DNA from: Streptomyces sp. ADI95-17
Lineage (GTDB): Bacteria > Actinomycetota > Actinomycetes > Streptomycetales > Streptomycetaceae
DNA length: 64,000 nt
Direction: 5' to 3'
Assembly (NCBI RefSeq): GCF_003846175.1
Contig: NZ_ML123045.1
Coordinates: 530,239-594,238, forward strand
Made by a program: the position numbers and the translations under genes. The notes under the pieces were generated by a model that did no database searches, was not told where the DNA came from, and was given only the letters and a program-made list of their open reading frames with translations. Each line of letters begins with the position of its first letter. Positions within the stretch are counted from its first letter, which is position 1. Shown here piece by piece: positions 27,395-35,569 of this stretch.

Positions 27395-28159
27395 TTAGTT
27401 CACGCTTCGGACGGTGACTTCACCGTTGTCGCTCCGGGCCTTCACCACATGACCGCTGCCGTCGCCGCGCGGCACGTCCACCGAGGTACGCCCGTTGTCG
27501 GCGGCGGCGTCCACCGCGTACTTCACGGAGCCGCCCGGAAGACCGATGGTGATCGCCCCGTTGTCGCTCACGGCGTCCACGAGATCCGGCACGGCGGTGA
27601 ACCCCAGCCGGATGCTGCCGTTGTCGGACCGCGCGGACACGGACCGGGCCGAGACCCCCTCGGCGGCGATGGCCCCGTTGTCGCTGGCCAGCTTGAGCGG
27701 CCCGGTGGAGTCCCGGACGGTCACCTTGCCGTTGTCGGCGGTGAGCGTGAGCGGCGTACGGAACCCGGAGGCGACGATCTTCCCGTTGTTCCCCTCCACG
27801 ACCACCGCCACCCCTCGCGGCACCTTCACCTGATGCTCCGCGGCACAGTCGCTGATCAGCGCATCGCACTTCACCCCGAGCGTGAGGGTGTCGTCCCGCA
27901 TCTCCCACCGGGGATCGGGCCCGTCCCCGAACATCACCCAACCGTCGACCCGACGGGTCACCTCGACCTTCTGCACATCGGCCGGCACGAGCTCCACGGA
28001 CGACTGCCCGGAACGGATGGTCAGCGTCTTCCCGCTCAGCGCGAACGACTTGTGCTCGGCAGGCGCGTCGCTCACGTCCGTACTGCCACAACCGCTGAGC
28101 ACGAGCGCCATGAGTACGGCGCCACCGGACGCGACGAGAGTACGGGTGCGAATGGCCAC
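27395..28159 (-). CDS. DUF4097-type lipoprotein
   Basis: 254 residues from GTG 28159 (VAIRTRTLVASGGAVL), chosen for the GGGGGA ribosome site; ATG 28195 is an alternative. A lipoprotein signal ends in the lipobox LSGCGS. The mature protein is a right-handed beta-stack of the DUF4097 type. The phrase D/SDNGxI/V recurs at regular spacing (TADNGKVTV, ASDNGAIAAE, RSDNGSIRLG, VSDNGAITIG, AADNGRTSV, RSDNGEVTV). It is anchored to the outer membrane face; the function is unknown, and the family often accompanies membrane regulators. Confidence 0.9.
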   Translation of the reverse strand: MAIRTRTLVASGGAVLMALVLSGCGSTDVSDAPAEHKSFALSGKTLTIRSGQSSVELVPADVQKVEVTRRVDGWVMFGDGPDPRWEMRDDTLTLGVKCDALISDCAAEHQVKVPRGVAVVVEGNNGKIVASGFRTPLTLTADNGKVTVRDSTGPLKLASDNGAIAAEGVSARSVSARSDNGSIRLGFTAVPDLVDAVSDNGAITIGLPGGSVKYAVDAAADNGRTSVDVPRGDGSGHVVKARSDNGEVTVRSVN

Positions 28160-28361
28160 GATGATCTTTCCCCCATGGTCGAACGGCGCGTGCACCCGAC
28201 GGTGCGGACTTCACCGTACGTACCATCCCCCGCCCGCCAGAATCCGGACGGCCACCGTGTGCGGGGTGGGGATATCCCCCGCACGGGCCCGTCGTCCCCT
28301 CGCCGCCGGGAATCGTTTGTGACCACAGGCCGTAGTCCATGTACGCTGTTGCCTCATCCAC

Positions 28362-28436
28362 GGGTGCGTAGCTCAGGGGTAGAGCGCTGCTCTTACAAAG
28401 CAGATGTCGGCGGTTCGAAACCGTCCGCGCCCACCA
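28362..28436 (+). tRNA. tRNA-Val (anticodon TAC), CCA encoded
   Basis: The cloverleaf is complete. The acceptor stem GGGTGCG pairs with CGCGCCC (28426-28432, one G-U), A73 and an encoded CCA (28434-28436). The D arm is TAGCTCAGGGGTAGAGC and the anticodon stem CTGCT/AGCAG holds the loop CTTACAA with anticodon TAC. The T stem GGCGG/CCGTC has the loop TTCGAAA. It reads GUA and GUG codons. A hairpin follows at 28452. Confidence 0.96.
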
Positions 28437-28934
28437 GCAGGAAGCAGGACAAAGGCCCAGGCCGCCGGTAGTGAACCCGGGAGCCTGGGCCTTGCTCGTT
28501 GCTCCGTGATTGTGGCGGGCACGGGCGTTGTGCCACTTATGTGCCAGAGGGTTTCCCGGGCTCCTGTCCATCTGCGTGGGGACGACCGTTCTCCAACACG
28601 CGTTGCCGCAGCCATGGGATGGCCTGCCTTTCGGCTTCGGCTGGTTCGCGGCTATGTGGTCGATCTCGCTAACCCTTCCTCGAAGTCAAAAGGATCAAGA
28701 AGCCGACGGCTGAGCGTGTCCGCAACGTGTCCGGCGCGGCAGCATCCCACAGCGAGACACAGGGGTCTTTCGCATCCACCGCTGACATCAACGACGCCGG
28801 ACAGGGGCGTACATGGGCACCTCTGTCCGGTCGTCATGGCGGCGGGACACCGGGGCCACGTCGGGCGCCCGACCGAACTTACAAGGCCTGGGTATTGCTC
28901 GTTCCGTCCATTGGCGTCGACGTATGGTGCCCAC
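28437..28934. other. 498-bp non-coding stretch after tRNA-Val, possible integration scar
   Basis: After the tRNA terminator the DNA is less GC-biased and codes for nothing convincing. Frames through it show no family resemblance or proper codon bias until the GTG at 28935. Phrases such as TGTGCCACTTATGTGCCAGAG and CGTGTCCGCAACGTGTCCGGC are short direct repeats. The 3' side of tRNA genes is a common site for integrative elements, so this may be what an excised element left behind. There is no direct copy of the tRNA 3' end that I can see. Confidence 0.35.
28452..28493 (+). terminator. Terminator after tRNA-Val
   Basis: 11-bp perfect stem AAGGCCCAGGC (28452-28462) with GCCTGGGCCTT (28483-28493), followed by GCTCGTTGCTCC. 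Confidence 0.75.
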
Positions 28935-29381
28935 GTGGATGACCGTGAGGATGTCGCGCTGACCGCAGAGGATTACGAGTCCGTCCTCGTAGCCATGCGG
29001 ATGCTGTCGAGCAGGTACCGGAGCGGTTGGACTCTGAACGAGGCGCTGGACCAGTGGCGCCTGGTTGTGGAGGACATCGAGGAGGGTGTCGATACCCAAT
29101 GGGCCTGGGGGTACCACAACGAACTGTTCTGTCGGGATTGGCTGTACGAAGCGTGGCCTCTCCTGACCGCCCGAGTGCGTGCACTCCGCCAGTCCCTTTT
29201 GGACGGCTTGGATGAGCGATTCGCTGCGGCTACGGCTCCGATGCGGAAGCAGGAGACTGCCCTCGGCCATCGCCGCGGCAAGTGGTGGCATGACCGCTAT
29301 CCGCGCCTCGTCTCGGGCGAGCCCGGTGATGAACTGCCCGAAACCTGGTCACCAGCTCCCGAGTACGTCGAAGATGACTGA
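28935..29381 (+). CDS. Hypothetical soluble protein
   Basis: 148 residues from GTG 28935; the frame is open further up but without coding character. It is acidic, aromatic-rich and helical: LTAEDYESVLVAMRMLSSRYRSGWTLNEALDQWRLVVEDIEEG, DTQWAWGYHNELFCRDWLYEAWPLL, GHRRGKWWHDRYPRL. No domain I know. There is no signal peptide and no membrane segment. Codon use is less GC-rich than that of neighbouring genes, and the upstream scar and tRNA suggest that it may have come with an integrated element, for example as an immunity or accessory protein. No ribosome site is visible. Confidence 0.6.
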   Translation: MDDREDVALTAEDYESVLVAMRMLSSRYRSGWTLNEALDQWRLVVEDIEEGVDTQWAWGYHNELFCRDWLYEAWPLLTARVRALRQSLLDGLDERFAAATAPMRKQETALGHRRGKWWHDRYPRLVSGEPGDELPETWSPAPEYVEDD

Positions 29382-29411
29382 TTATCGGCTCGGTCCAGCT
29401 TGAGTGCCTCG

Positions 29412-29449
29412 GCCGTGCCTCCCGGCTGTGAACGGCCGGGAGGCACGGC
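29412..29449. terminator. Bidirectional terminator between the hypothetical gene and bL37
   Basis: Perfect 15-bp stem GCCGTGCCTCCCGGC (29412-29426) with GCCGGGAGGCACGGC (29435-29449); serves the convergent genes ending at 29381 and 29472. Confidence 0.8.
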
Positions 29450-29471
29450 GGCTTTGATCGGTGGGTGTGGT

Positions 29472-29546
29472 TCAGGCGTTGGGGCGCTTGCCGTGGTTGG
29501 CGTTCTTCTTCTTGCGGGCGCGGCGCTTGTTGCCTCGCTTGGCCAT
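29472..29546 (-). CDS. Ribosomal protein bL37 (24 residues)
   Basis: A 25-codon gene: MAKRGNKRRARKKKNANHGKRPNA, in two blocks MAKRGNKRRARKKKN and ANHGKRPNA. It starts at ATG 29546 with GGGAGG seven bases before and ends at TGA 29472. The composition and the ends MAKRG- and -NHGKRPNA match the very small actinobacterial 50S protein bL37 that was found in mycobacterial ribosome structures. It is almost all basic and binds rRNA. It is too short for normal gene finders. It stands alone, with a terminator immediately behind and about 200 bp before the next divergent gene. Confidence 0.85.
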   Translation of the reverse strand: MAKRGNKRRARKKKNANHGKRPNA

Positions 29547-29749
29547 GGGATGCCTCCCTCACCTGGGGGTTTCGTGGCTTCGTCAGTTTAGGTTCGGGGT
29601 GTCCGGGGCGCATCAGCGGAGCGGGCGGGCGGTGTTCGGCGGCAGGGTTGTTCATGGCTCTGGCTCTCGGGGCTCCCCTGAGGAGGGACAAGTCCGGGGG
29701 CGTCGTAATGTGTCCTGGTCACGTCAGTTATGTCCCAGGGGGGATACAC

Positions 29750-30421
29750 ATGTCGTACGGCTATCCGCCGCCCCAGCCCGGTCAGGAGCCTCAGCCCGGT
29801 TCCGGCCAGATGCCTCAGCCGCCCCAGCCACCCCAGCAGGCGCCGTCGCCCTATGCGCAGTGGCCGCAGGCGCCGGGGCCCGGGGCGTATGGCTATCCGC
29901 AGCCGGTCAAGAAGTCCCGTACCGGGTTGATCGTCACGTTGTCGGTGCTCGGCGGGGTGGCCGTGTTGCTGGTGCTCGGCGTGCTGATCGCCGTGGCCGG
30001 TGGTGGGGACTCGCCCTCGGCCAAGTCGAAGCCGTCGGCGGTGGAGGGCACGGAGAGCGGGGCACCTGCCGCGAGTGGTGCGCCCGCGCCGGGGGATGCC
30101 TCGGATGCGCCCACGGAGTTGCCGGCCCTGGAGGGCACGGACGGTGAGGGCGATGTGCGGATCACCCGGTGCGCGGTGGACTCGTTGACCGAGTGGCCGG
30201 ATGCGGATGTGGAGATCGTGAACCACGGCGACGCCCAGGCGTCCTACATCGTGTCCGTGGAGTTCGTGGACGGGGAGGGCACGCGCCGGGCTTCGGGGCT
30301 GGCGACGGCGACCGATCTGGCGGCGGGGCAGAAGTCGGTGCAGAAGGCCCAGGGGCTCGGCAAGGTCCCGGGCAAGATGACGTGCAAGGTCTCCAAGGTG
30401 ACGCGGCTTCCTTCGTCGTAG
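29750..30421 (+). CDS. Single-pass membrane protein with Pro/Gln-rich N-terminus
   Basis: 223 residues from ATG 29750 with AGGGGGG before it. It has a cytoplasmic Pro/Gln/Tyr-rich segment (SYGYPPPQPGQEPQPGSGQ), then a membrane helix (residues 64-86, GLIVTLSVLGGVAVLLVLGVLIAVAG) and an Ala/Ser-rich linker. The outside domain (about 135-223) resembles FxLYD-type Ig-like folds: VRITRCAVDSLTEWPDADVEIVNHGD and SYIVSVEFVDGEGTRR, with two cysteines. The function is unknown; this layout is very common in Streptomyces. Confidence 0.8.
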   Translation: MSYGYPPPQPGQEPQPGSGQMPQPPQPPQQAPSPYAQWPQAPGPGAYGYPQPVKKSRTGLIVTLSVLGGVAVLLVLGVLIAVAGGGDSPSAKSKPSAVEGTESGAPAASGAPAPGDASDAPTELPALEGTDGEGDVRITRCAVDSLTEWPDADVEIVNHGDAQASYIVSVEFVDGEGTRRASGLATATDLAAGQKSVQKAQGLGKVPGKMTCKVSKVTRLPSS

Positions 30422-30541
30422 GGACGGACGGGCGCGGTCCGTAGCGGGTTCACCCGGATGGGCGCGTCCGAGTGGTTCCGTGGGTGGGCGGCGCGCAGGG
30501 TCGGTTCTGTCCCACAGTCCCGATCCGGCCAAGGAGTTCCG

Positions 30542-30976
30542 ATGGCTCACACAGCGCCCACGCCCGGTACCGCCGGTTCCGCCGGCCAGGGGGATCTCAA
30601 TCCCTGGGCGGCCAGCGGAATCATTTTTGCCGGTGTTCTGCTGCTCGTCGACGGTGTTCTCGGAGTGATCAAGGGCATCTCCGGCATCGCCTCCGACGAT
30701 GTCTACGCGCACGTCAGGAACTACACGTTCATGTTCGACGTGACCTCCTGGGGGTGGATCCACCTCGTTCTCGGCATCGTGCTCGCCGTCGTCGGCTGGG
30801 GCATCCTCAAGGGGATCGAATGGGCTCGTGCCGCGGGTGTGGTGCTGGCCGCCATCAACGTGATCGTCAACTTCACCTGGCTGCCGTACCAGCCGATCTG
30901 GGCGGTCATCTCCATCGCCATCGACGTGTTCGTGATCTGGGCCCTGTGCACGGAGCGCTCGAAGGCGGTCATCTGA
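30542..30976 (+). CDS. DUF7144 family membrane protein
   Basis: 144 residues from ATG 30542 with AAGGAG. Four membrane helices are evident: AASGIIFAGVLLLVDGVLGVI, WGWIHLVLGIVLAVVGWGIL, AAGVVLAAINVIVNF and IWAVISIAIDVFVIWAL. The features YTFMFDVTSWGWIHL and NFTWLPYQPIWAVISIAIDVFVIWAL are typical of the family. No known function. It ends 30 bp before a DUF1254 gene on the same strand. Confidence 0.88.
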   Translation: MAHTAPTPGTAGSAGQGDLNPWAASGIIFAGVLLLVDGVLGVIKGISGIASDDVYAHVRNYTFMFDVTSWGWIHLVLGIVLAVVGWGILKGIEWARAAGVVLAAINVIVNFTWLPYQPIWAVISIAIDVFVIWALCTERSKAVI

Positions 30977-31005
30977 GGGAGGCGCGAGGCCGGGAGGAGG
31001 CAGCG

Positions 31006-32349
31006 GTGGATCTCGTCGCTCTTGCCGCCGAGGCGTATGTCTACGGATATCCGCTGGTCCGTGACCTTTCGGTGGTCGAGGGCGCCATGTACACGGGCTA
31101 CGGTCCGCTGCCGCCCACCCCGTTCAACCACTTCGCGCACGCGGACCGGCCGGTGCCTCCCGACACACCCTTCGTGTCCGTCGGCGACGACACCGTCCGG
31201 TCCGTCGCTCATCTCGACCTCTCCGGTGGACCGGTCCTGCTCCACGTCCCCGGCCAGGACAGTGCGTATCGCGTGCTGCAGTTCGTCGATGTCTGGACCG
31301 ACAACTTCGCGTACGTCGGCCGCCACTGCCCCACCAGTACTCGGGCCGGTGACTGGCTCGTCGTGCCTCCGGGCTGGGCGGGCCGCGTGCCCGACGGGGT
31401 GCTCGGGGTCATCGACGCGCCCACCTCCGTCGTCACCGTCGTCGGGCGCAGTGACTGCGACGGCGGGGCGGAGCGGGTCCGTGCGTTCCAGGAGCAGTTG
31501 ACCGTCACGTACGTCGAACCGGGTACGCACCGCACGGGGCTGCCCGCGCCGGACCCCGACGTACCGGAGCCGCTGCGGTTCTTCGAGCAGCTCAGGGTGT
31601 GGATGGCCGACTTCCCGCCGTCCGCGCCCGACCGGGCGTACCAGGACCGGTTCCAGCCGCTGGGGCTGCTGGAGGAAGGGGCATCGCCCTACGTCCGTGC
31701 CGATCCCGTTCTTGTGCGCGCACTGACCGAAGGGGCGGCGCGGGGCGGGGCACGGGTGGAGGAGGCGGACCGGGCCGATGCGGTGCGCGCGGGGTGGGTG
31801 ATGCAGCCGCATCTCTTCGACTACAACCTCGACCACCACGGCGTCGGGACCATCGACTCCCCGGAGTGGCGGATCGCCGACCGGGAGGCGTCCTACCTGA
31901 CCAGGGCGGTGGCGGCGCGGAGCGCGTTGTGGGGTGTCCACGGTTACGAGGCGGTGTACGCCCGCGCACTGTGTGACGCCGGGGGCGGGCGGTTGAACGG
32001 GGCCCACTCCTACGTGCTGCGTTTCGAGGGCCGGCCGCCGGCCGAAGCGGGCTGGTCCCTGGCCGCGTACGACATGGCTGCGTACGACGGGGCTGCGTAC
32101 GACGGGGCCGGGTACGACGTGGCCGGTTCGCGGATCGGCGAGAGCCTGGCGGGGCGCGTCCCGGCGTACGCGGAGGACGGTTCGCTGACGGTCCGGGTTC
32201 AGCGGGAGCGGCCGGACGACCCGGTGGCGGCGGTGAACTGGCTGCCCGCGCCCGACGGGGACTTCCGGCTCGTGCTCCGGCTCTGCGCGCCGGGGGCAGG
32301 GATCCTCGACGGTACGTACGGACTCCCGGCCGTCGAACGGGTCCGGTGA
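31006..32349 (+). CDS. DUF1254/DUF1214 domain protein
   Basis: 447 residues from GTG 31006 with GGGAGGAGG at 30992-31000. DUF1254 (about 1-150) shows AAEAYVYGYPLVRDL, GPLPPTPFNHFAHAD and SAYRVLQFVDVWTDNFAYVG. DUF1214 (about 290-440) shows YLTRAVAARSALWG, GAHSYVLRFEGRPPAEAGWSLAAYDM and a final NWLPAPDGDFRLVLRLCAP. The usual YDM-(x)-R link in DUF1214 is broken by a 15-bp tandem expansion. Most family members are secreted or of unknown role, but this one has no signal peptide. It may share a message with the DUF7144 gene. Confidence 0.9.
   Translation: MDLVALAAEAYVYGYPLVRDLSVVEGAMYTGYGPLPPTPFNHFAHADRPVPPDTPFVSVGDDTVRSVAHLDLSGGPVLLHVPGQDSAYRVLQFVDVWTDNFAYVGRHCPTSTRAGDWLVVPPGWAGRVPDGVLGVIDAPTSVVTVVGRSDCDGGAERVRAFQEQLTVTYVEPGTHRTGLPAPDPDVPEPLRFFEQLRVWMADFPPSAPDRAYQDRFQPLGLLEEGASPYVRADPVLVRALTEGAARGGARVEEADRADAVRAGWVMQPHLFDYNLDHHGVGTIDSPEWRIADREASYLTRAVAARSALWGVHGYEAVYARALCDAGGGRLNGAHSYVLRFEGRPPAEAGWSLAAYDMAAYDGAAYDGAGYDVAGSRIGESLAGRVPAYAEDGSLTVRVQRERPDDPVAAVNWLPAPDGDFRLVLRLCAPGAGILDGTYGLPAVERVR
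32065..32124 (+). repeat. 15-bp in-frame repeat inside the DUF1254 gene
   Basis: Four 15-bp units (GCGTACGACATGGCT, GCGTACGACGGGGCT, GCGTACGACGGGGCC, GGGTACGACGTGGCC) encode AYDMA AYDGA AYDGA GYDVA. Confidence 0.9.
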
Positions 32350-32423
32350 GGGGAGCGTAGGCCGGGGAGGGGAGAGGAGGGGAGGGGAGGGCGATTGTCA
32401 GTGGTGCGGTTCACACTTGAGTC

Positions 32424-32648
32424 ATGTGCCGCAGCATCAAGACCCTTCGCCCGCCAGCCATCCCCGAAGAGGCCACCGAGGAGGAGATCCGGGCCGCCGC
32501 CCTGCAGTTCGTACGCAAGGTGTCCGGCTTCCGCGCTCCGGCCGCGCACAATCAGGAGGTCTTCGACCGGGCCGTCGACGAGATCACCGAGGCGACCGTC
32601 AGACTGCTGGACGGTCTGGAGGTCCGGGGTGCGGTCAGGACGCCGTAG
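32424..32648 (+). CDS. DUF2277 domain protein
   Basis: 74 residues. MCRSIKTLRPPAIPEEATEEEIRAAALQ, FVRKVSGFRAPAAHNQEVFDRAVDEI and LLDGLEVRG cover the whole DUF2277 family pattern. It is helical, soluble and of unknown function. It begins 74 bp after the DUF1254 stop, behind a purine-rich stretch, and its last 14 bp overlap the end of the convergent DedA gene (32635-32648). The ATG is at 32424; there is no clear Shine-Dalgarno sequence. Confidence 0.9.
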   Translation: MCRSIKTLRPPAIPEEATEEEIRAAALQFVRKVSGFRAPAAHNQEVFDRAVDEITEATVRLLDGLEVRGAVRTP

Positions 32649-33306
32649 TGGCCGTGGCGGTCGCCGCTGCCGCGGCGGCCGCTTCCGCCGCCGGGCGGCG
32701 CATCAGACAGGCGGCCAGGGCGCCCGCCACGAACAGGGCGAGGACCGAGACCGCCGTGCCCACCCATGTCGCGCCGAGCCACTGGCCGCCGAAGTAGCCG
32801 AGGCCCACGCTGTAACCGGCCCATGCCACGCCCGCCAGGGCCGACCAGGGCAGGAATTCCTTGACCTTGCGGTGCGCGGCGCCCGCGCCCAGGGAGACCA
32901 CCGAGCGTCCGGCCGGGGCGAAGCGGGCGATTATGACGAGGATGCCGCCGCCCCGGGCGAGGGCGGCGCCGAGGCGCTCCTGCGCTGAGGTGAGGCGGCG
33001 GGAGCGGGCGATGGCCCGGTCCAGGCGCTCCCCGCCCCGCCAGGCCAGCCGGTACGCGACAAGGTCGCCGAGCACCGAGGCGGTGGCCGCACAGAGCATC
33101 AGGGCGAGGAGCGAGGGGACCTCGGTCACCTGCTGGGCGGCGCCCGCGCCCGCGACGGTCGTCGAACCGGCGGCGGCGGCCGTGGCGGCGGTGATCACCA
33201 GGACCCCGCTGGGCAGCAGAGGCAGAAAGACGTCCAGGAGCACCGAAAGCGCGACCACGACGTAGATCCATGGGCTGCCGGTCAGTGCGCCCACACTCTC
33301 AAGCAC
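32635..33306 (-). CDS. DedA-family membrane protein
   Basis: 223 residues. The N-terminal helix SPWIYVVVALSVLLDVFLPLLPSGVLVI holds the pro-Asp/Glu re-entrant loop typical of DedA (FLPLLPSG). The conserved GDLVAYRLA, then IIARFAPAGRSVVSLGAGAA (arginine motif), and FLPWSALAGVAWAGYSVGLGYFGG follow. DedA proteins are proton-coupled flippases for undecaprenyl phosphate or phospholipids. The tail (EAAAAAAATATATTAS) is low complexity. It overlaps the DUF2277 gene tail-to-tail by 14 bp. Confidence 0.92.
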   Translation of the reverse strand: MLESVGALTGSPWIYVVVALSVLLDVFLPLLPSGVLVITAATAAAAGSTTVAGAGAAQQVTEVPSLLALMLCAATASVLGDLVAYRLAWRGGERLDRAIARSRRLTSAQERLGAALARGGGILVIIARFAPAGRSVVSLGAGAAHRKVKEFLPWSALAGVAWAGYSVGLGYFGGQWLGATWVGTAVSVLALFVAGALAACLMRRPAAEAAAAAAATATATTAS

Positions 33307-33479
33307 CTACTACTCCCCGATTCGGAACAACGCCGCGACGTCGCAGGGGAGCGGCAGGAGCGGCAGGGTCAGCTGTACAGCGTACGCCTGACGTTCATCC
33401 GGTGATCGACAAATACGGACGATGTTGGGAACCTCACGTACACCCGGAAATGGGAAGCTTCGGTTCCGGGCGCAGGCCC

Positions 33480-33560
33480 GATGCACCCCCGGATGTACCC
33501 CCGGATGTGCGCCCTGCTGTACCCCCGGATGTACGTCCGTGAGTACGTCCGGATGTACGT
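33480..33560. repeat. CCCCCGGATGTA-type minisatellite downstream of the DoxX gene
   Basis: CCCCCGGATGTA or CGTCCGGATGTA recurs about six times between 33485 and 33560 with variable short spacers, directly 3' of the DoxX stop (minus strand at 33579). Confidence 0.65.
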
Positions 33561-33578
33561 GAGGAACGGTCCTGCGGA

Positions 33579-34031
33579 TCAGACCGTGACGGGCGGTGCC
33601 TGCTCGGACGCGCGGTCCTTGTCGTGCTCCGTGCCGCCCCGGCCGAACAGCCGGTCCAGGGCCAGTGCGCCGGGTCCGGTGAAGACCAGCAGCAGGAACG
33701 CCCAGCAGAAGACGGCCGAGGGCTCACCGCCGTTCTGCAGCGGGAACAGCGCCTCGGGCTGGTGGACCTTGAAGTACGCGTACGCCATGGAGCCGGAGCA
33801 GATCAGGGCGGCGACACGGGTGCCGAGCCCGGCCGTCACCAGGATGCCGCCGACGAACTGGATCACCGCCGCGTACCAGCCGGGCCAGGTGCCGGCGGGT
33901 ATGGATCCGCCGTTCATGCCGCCGAGGACACCGAAGAGCGAGGCGGCGCCGTGGCAGGTGAAGAACAGGCCGATGACGATCCGGAAGAGGCCGAGTGCGT
34001 AGGGCTGAGCCTGGTTCAAGCGTGCGTGCAT
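33579..34031 (-). CDS. DoxX-family membrane protein
   Basis: 150 residues. Four membrane segments of DoxX: YALGLFRIVIGLFFTCHGAASLFG, WYAAVIQFVGGILVTAGLGTRVAALI, MAYAYFKVHQPEALFPLQNGGEPSAVFC (partly re-entrant) and AFLLLVFTGPGALALDRLF. DoxX-type proteins are involved in quinone or thiol redox at the membrane. It is monocistronic. Upstream, a stretch around 34085-34125 is lower in GC with TTGCAAG half-sites that could be an operator. Confidence 0.93.
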   Translation of the reverse strand: MHARLNQAQPYALGLFRIVIGLFFTCHGAASLFGVLGGMNGGSIPAGTWPGWYAAVIQFVGGILVTAGLGTRVAALICSGSMAYAYFKVHQPEALFPLQNGGEPSAVFCWAFLLLVFTGPGALALDRLFGRGGTEHDKDRASEQAPPVTV

Positions 34032-34924
34032 GGGGGGAGGGCTCCTTCGGTCTGGTGGGGACGTGAACCGATCGGGTGCCTCAGATTAGGGAAACCTCAC
34101 CAATGCTTGCAAGTTCAACATTATGTCGACTGGCTGAAAGTCGCCCCGTGCTTCTCGGTCAGGCCTCGGTTCGGCACCGCCTCCAACTGCGAACCTGTCC
34201 TCGCCGGCTTGGCCTGAACCAATGGCGGCGCAGCTTTCCGGCCATGCGGGGTCGGAGGTGTGGGTGGGTCGCCGGAGCGCGGTCCGTCTGGCCTGTACCA
34301 ATTGGCCGGTGACGCGTCCGTCCGGCCGTCGCCGCGCGAGCGGTCCGCCGGTCCGCCGTCCTGCGCGGCTCCGGGTGGCTCTGGGCGGGGCGGAGGCCGA
34401 CTGCGGGTGGTCCGGGGGGTGAACTGTGTGCGGGCGGGGCAGGTCAGCTGCCGGATGTGATTTCCGGGGTGCCGTCCGGCGCCGGGGCGGGGCGCGCGGC
34501 TCCGTCGCGTATGTAAGGGGCGCATCGCCCGACAGCACATGGACCGTCGCCGGAGTGTCCGGCGGGGAAACGGCCCCGTACGCTCCGTCGGCGATTTGTG
34601 GACCAGTGGTGGCGCGAGCCGGGGCGGTGAGGTGTCACGGCTCCGTGCGGGGCGGGGTGGTGAGGGGGTTCTCGTGGGTCCGGCAGGCCCGCTGGGTGCC
34701 GAGCGCCGACTGTCGCTGCCCGGCGGGCTCCCGGGGGGTGCGGGTGCCGGCCGTGATCAGTCGCACTCGGCCGTACTCGGCCGAAAACGCGCCGGGGCGG
34801 GCGGGACGGAAAGGGTGCGCACATGGGTACGGAGCCGTGCGGTCTGCACGGCTCCGTACCCATATGGGACGAACGACCGGGGAGGAACGGTCGGGCTTGC
34901 CCGGCAGTTGTCCGGACGGCCGGC
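34032..34924. other. 893-bp region without a convincing gene
   Basis: The 5' part (34032-34140) is the DoxX leader. The rest is GC-rich, with several short overlapping open frames on both strands, but none shows family phrases or the steady third-position bias seen in the neighbours. From about 34420 the plus frame reads through Arg/Gly-rich low-complexity sequence. It holds a strong hairpin at 34823 that serves the nuclease gene. I see nothing else. A decayed gene is possible. Confidence 0.5.
34823..34863 (-). terminator. Terminator of the HNH nuclease gene
   Basis: Perfect 18-bp stem ATGGGTACGGAGCCGTGC (34823-34840), loop GGTCT, complement 34846-34863. It lies 62 bp after the nuclease stop. 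Confidence 0.85.
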
Positions 34925-35569
34925 TCAGCAGCCGTTCAGGATGGACTGCAGCGCGCTCTTCTCGGCCGAGTCGACGGTCAGGTCGTAGTAGTGCTTCACG
35001 TGCACCCAGGCGCGCGCGTACGTGCACTTGTAGGCGGCGCGCGAGGGCATCCACTTGGCCGGGTCCTTGTCGCCCTTGGCCTGGTTGACGTTGTCCGTGA
35101 CCGCGATGAGCTGCGGACGCGTCAGGTCGTTGGCGTACGCCTGCCGCTGGGCGGTCGTCCAGCTGCTGGCGCCCGACCGCCAGGCCTCGGCGAGCGGGAC
35201 CATGTGGTCGATGTCCAGATCGGAGGCGGCGGTCCAGGTGGCACCGTCGTACTCCGAGTACCAACTGCCGCTGACGGCGGCGCAGCTGGAGTCCTGCTCC
35301 ACGTTCGTGCCGTCACGCTCCAGCACGACCTCGCGGGTGTTGCAGGCGCCCGACTGGGTGATCCAGTGCGGGAACTTGTCGCGGCTGTAGCCGTCCGACG
35401 AACCCTCGGCCGAGACGGTCAGTTCGCTCAGGTAGGTGCGGGCGGTCGAGGCGGAGACCGGGGTGGGCATGGCTGCCTGCGCGGTGGGGGCGGTGAGCAG
35501 ACCGGTGGTTGCGGCGAAGGCGGCGGATGCGGCGACGACGGCGATGCGACGCGCGTAGACACCAGACAT
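34925..35569 (-). CDS. Secreted HNH-family nuclease
   Basis: 214 residues. Signal peptide MSGVYARRIAVVAASAAFAATTG to APTAQA-A. The mature domain is of the HNH/GmrSD-C (DUF1524) type: the His of SDLDIDHMVPLAEAWRSGAS, then ANDLTRPQLIAVTDNVNQAKGDKDPAKWMPSRAAYKCTYARAWVHVKHYYDL gives the Asn/Lys and His residues that bind a divalent metal. Cysteines C75, C95, C182 and the last residue could form disulfides. Predicted extracellular DNase or RNase, perhaps for nutrient release or competition. Monocistronic with a strong terminator. Confidence 0.92.
   Translation of the reverse strand: MSGVYARRIAVVAASAAFAATTGLLTAPTAQAAMPTPVSASTARTYLSELTVSAEGSSDGYSRDKFPHWITQSGACNTREVVLERDGTNVEQDSSCAAVSGSWYSEYDGATWTAASDLDIDHMVPLAEAWRSGASSWTTAQRQAYANDLTRPQLIAVTDNVNQAKGDKDPAKWMPSRAAYKCTYARAWVHVKHYYDLTVDSAEKSALQSILNGC

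Noticed and set aside
33270..33542. A short plus-strand frame ending in PPDV repeats
   Set aside because: It is the translation of the CCCCCGGATGTA array and has no ribosome site.
34085..34106. TTAGGGAAACCTCACCAA before the DoxX gene as an iron-box (DmdR/IdeR)
   Set aside because: Only the half-sites resemble the 19-bp box and the length is wrong; no iron gene is next to it.
34426..35088. A 220-codon plus-strand frame in the gap before the nuclease gene
   Set aside because: Low-complexity Arg/Gly/Ser composition, runs over the hairpin at 34823 and into the nuclease gene on the opposite strand.
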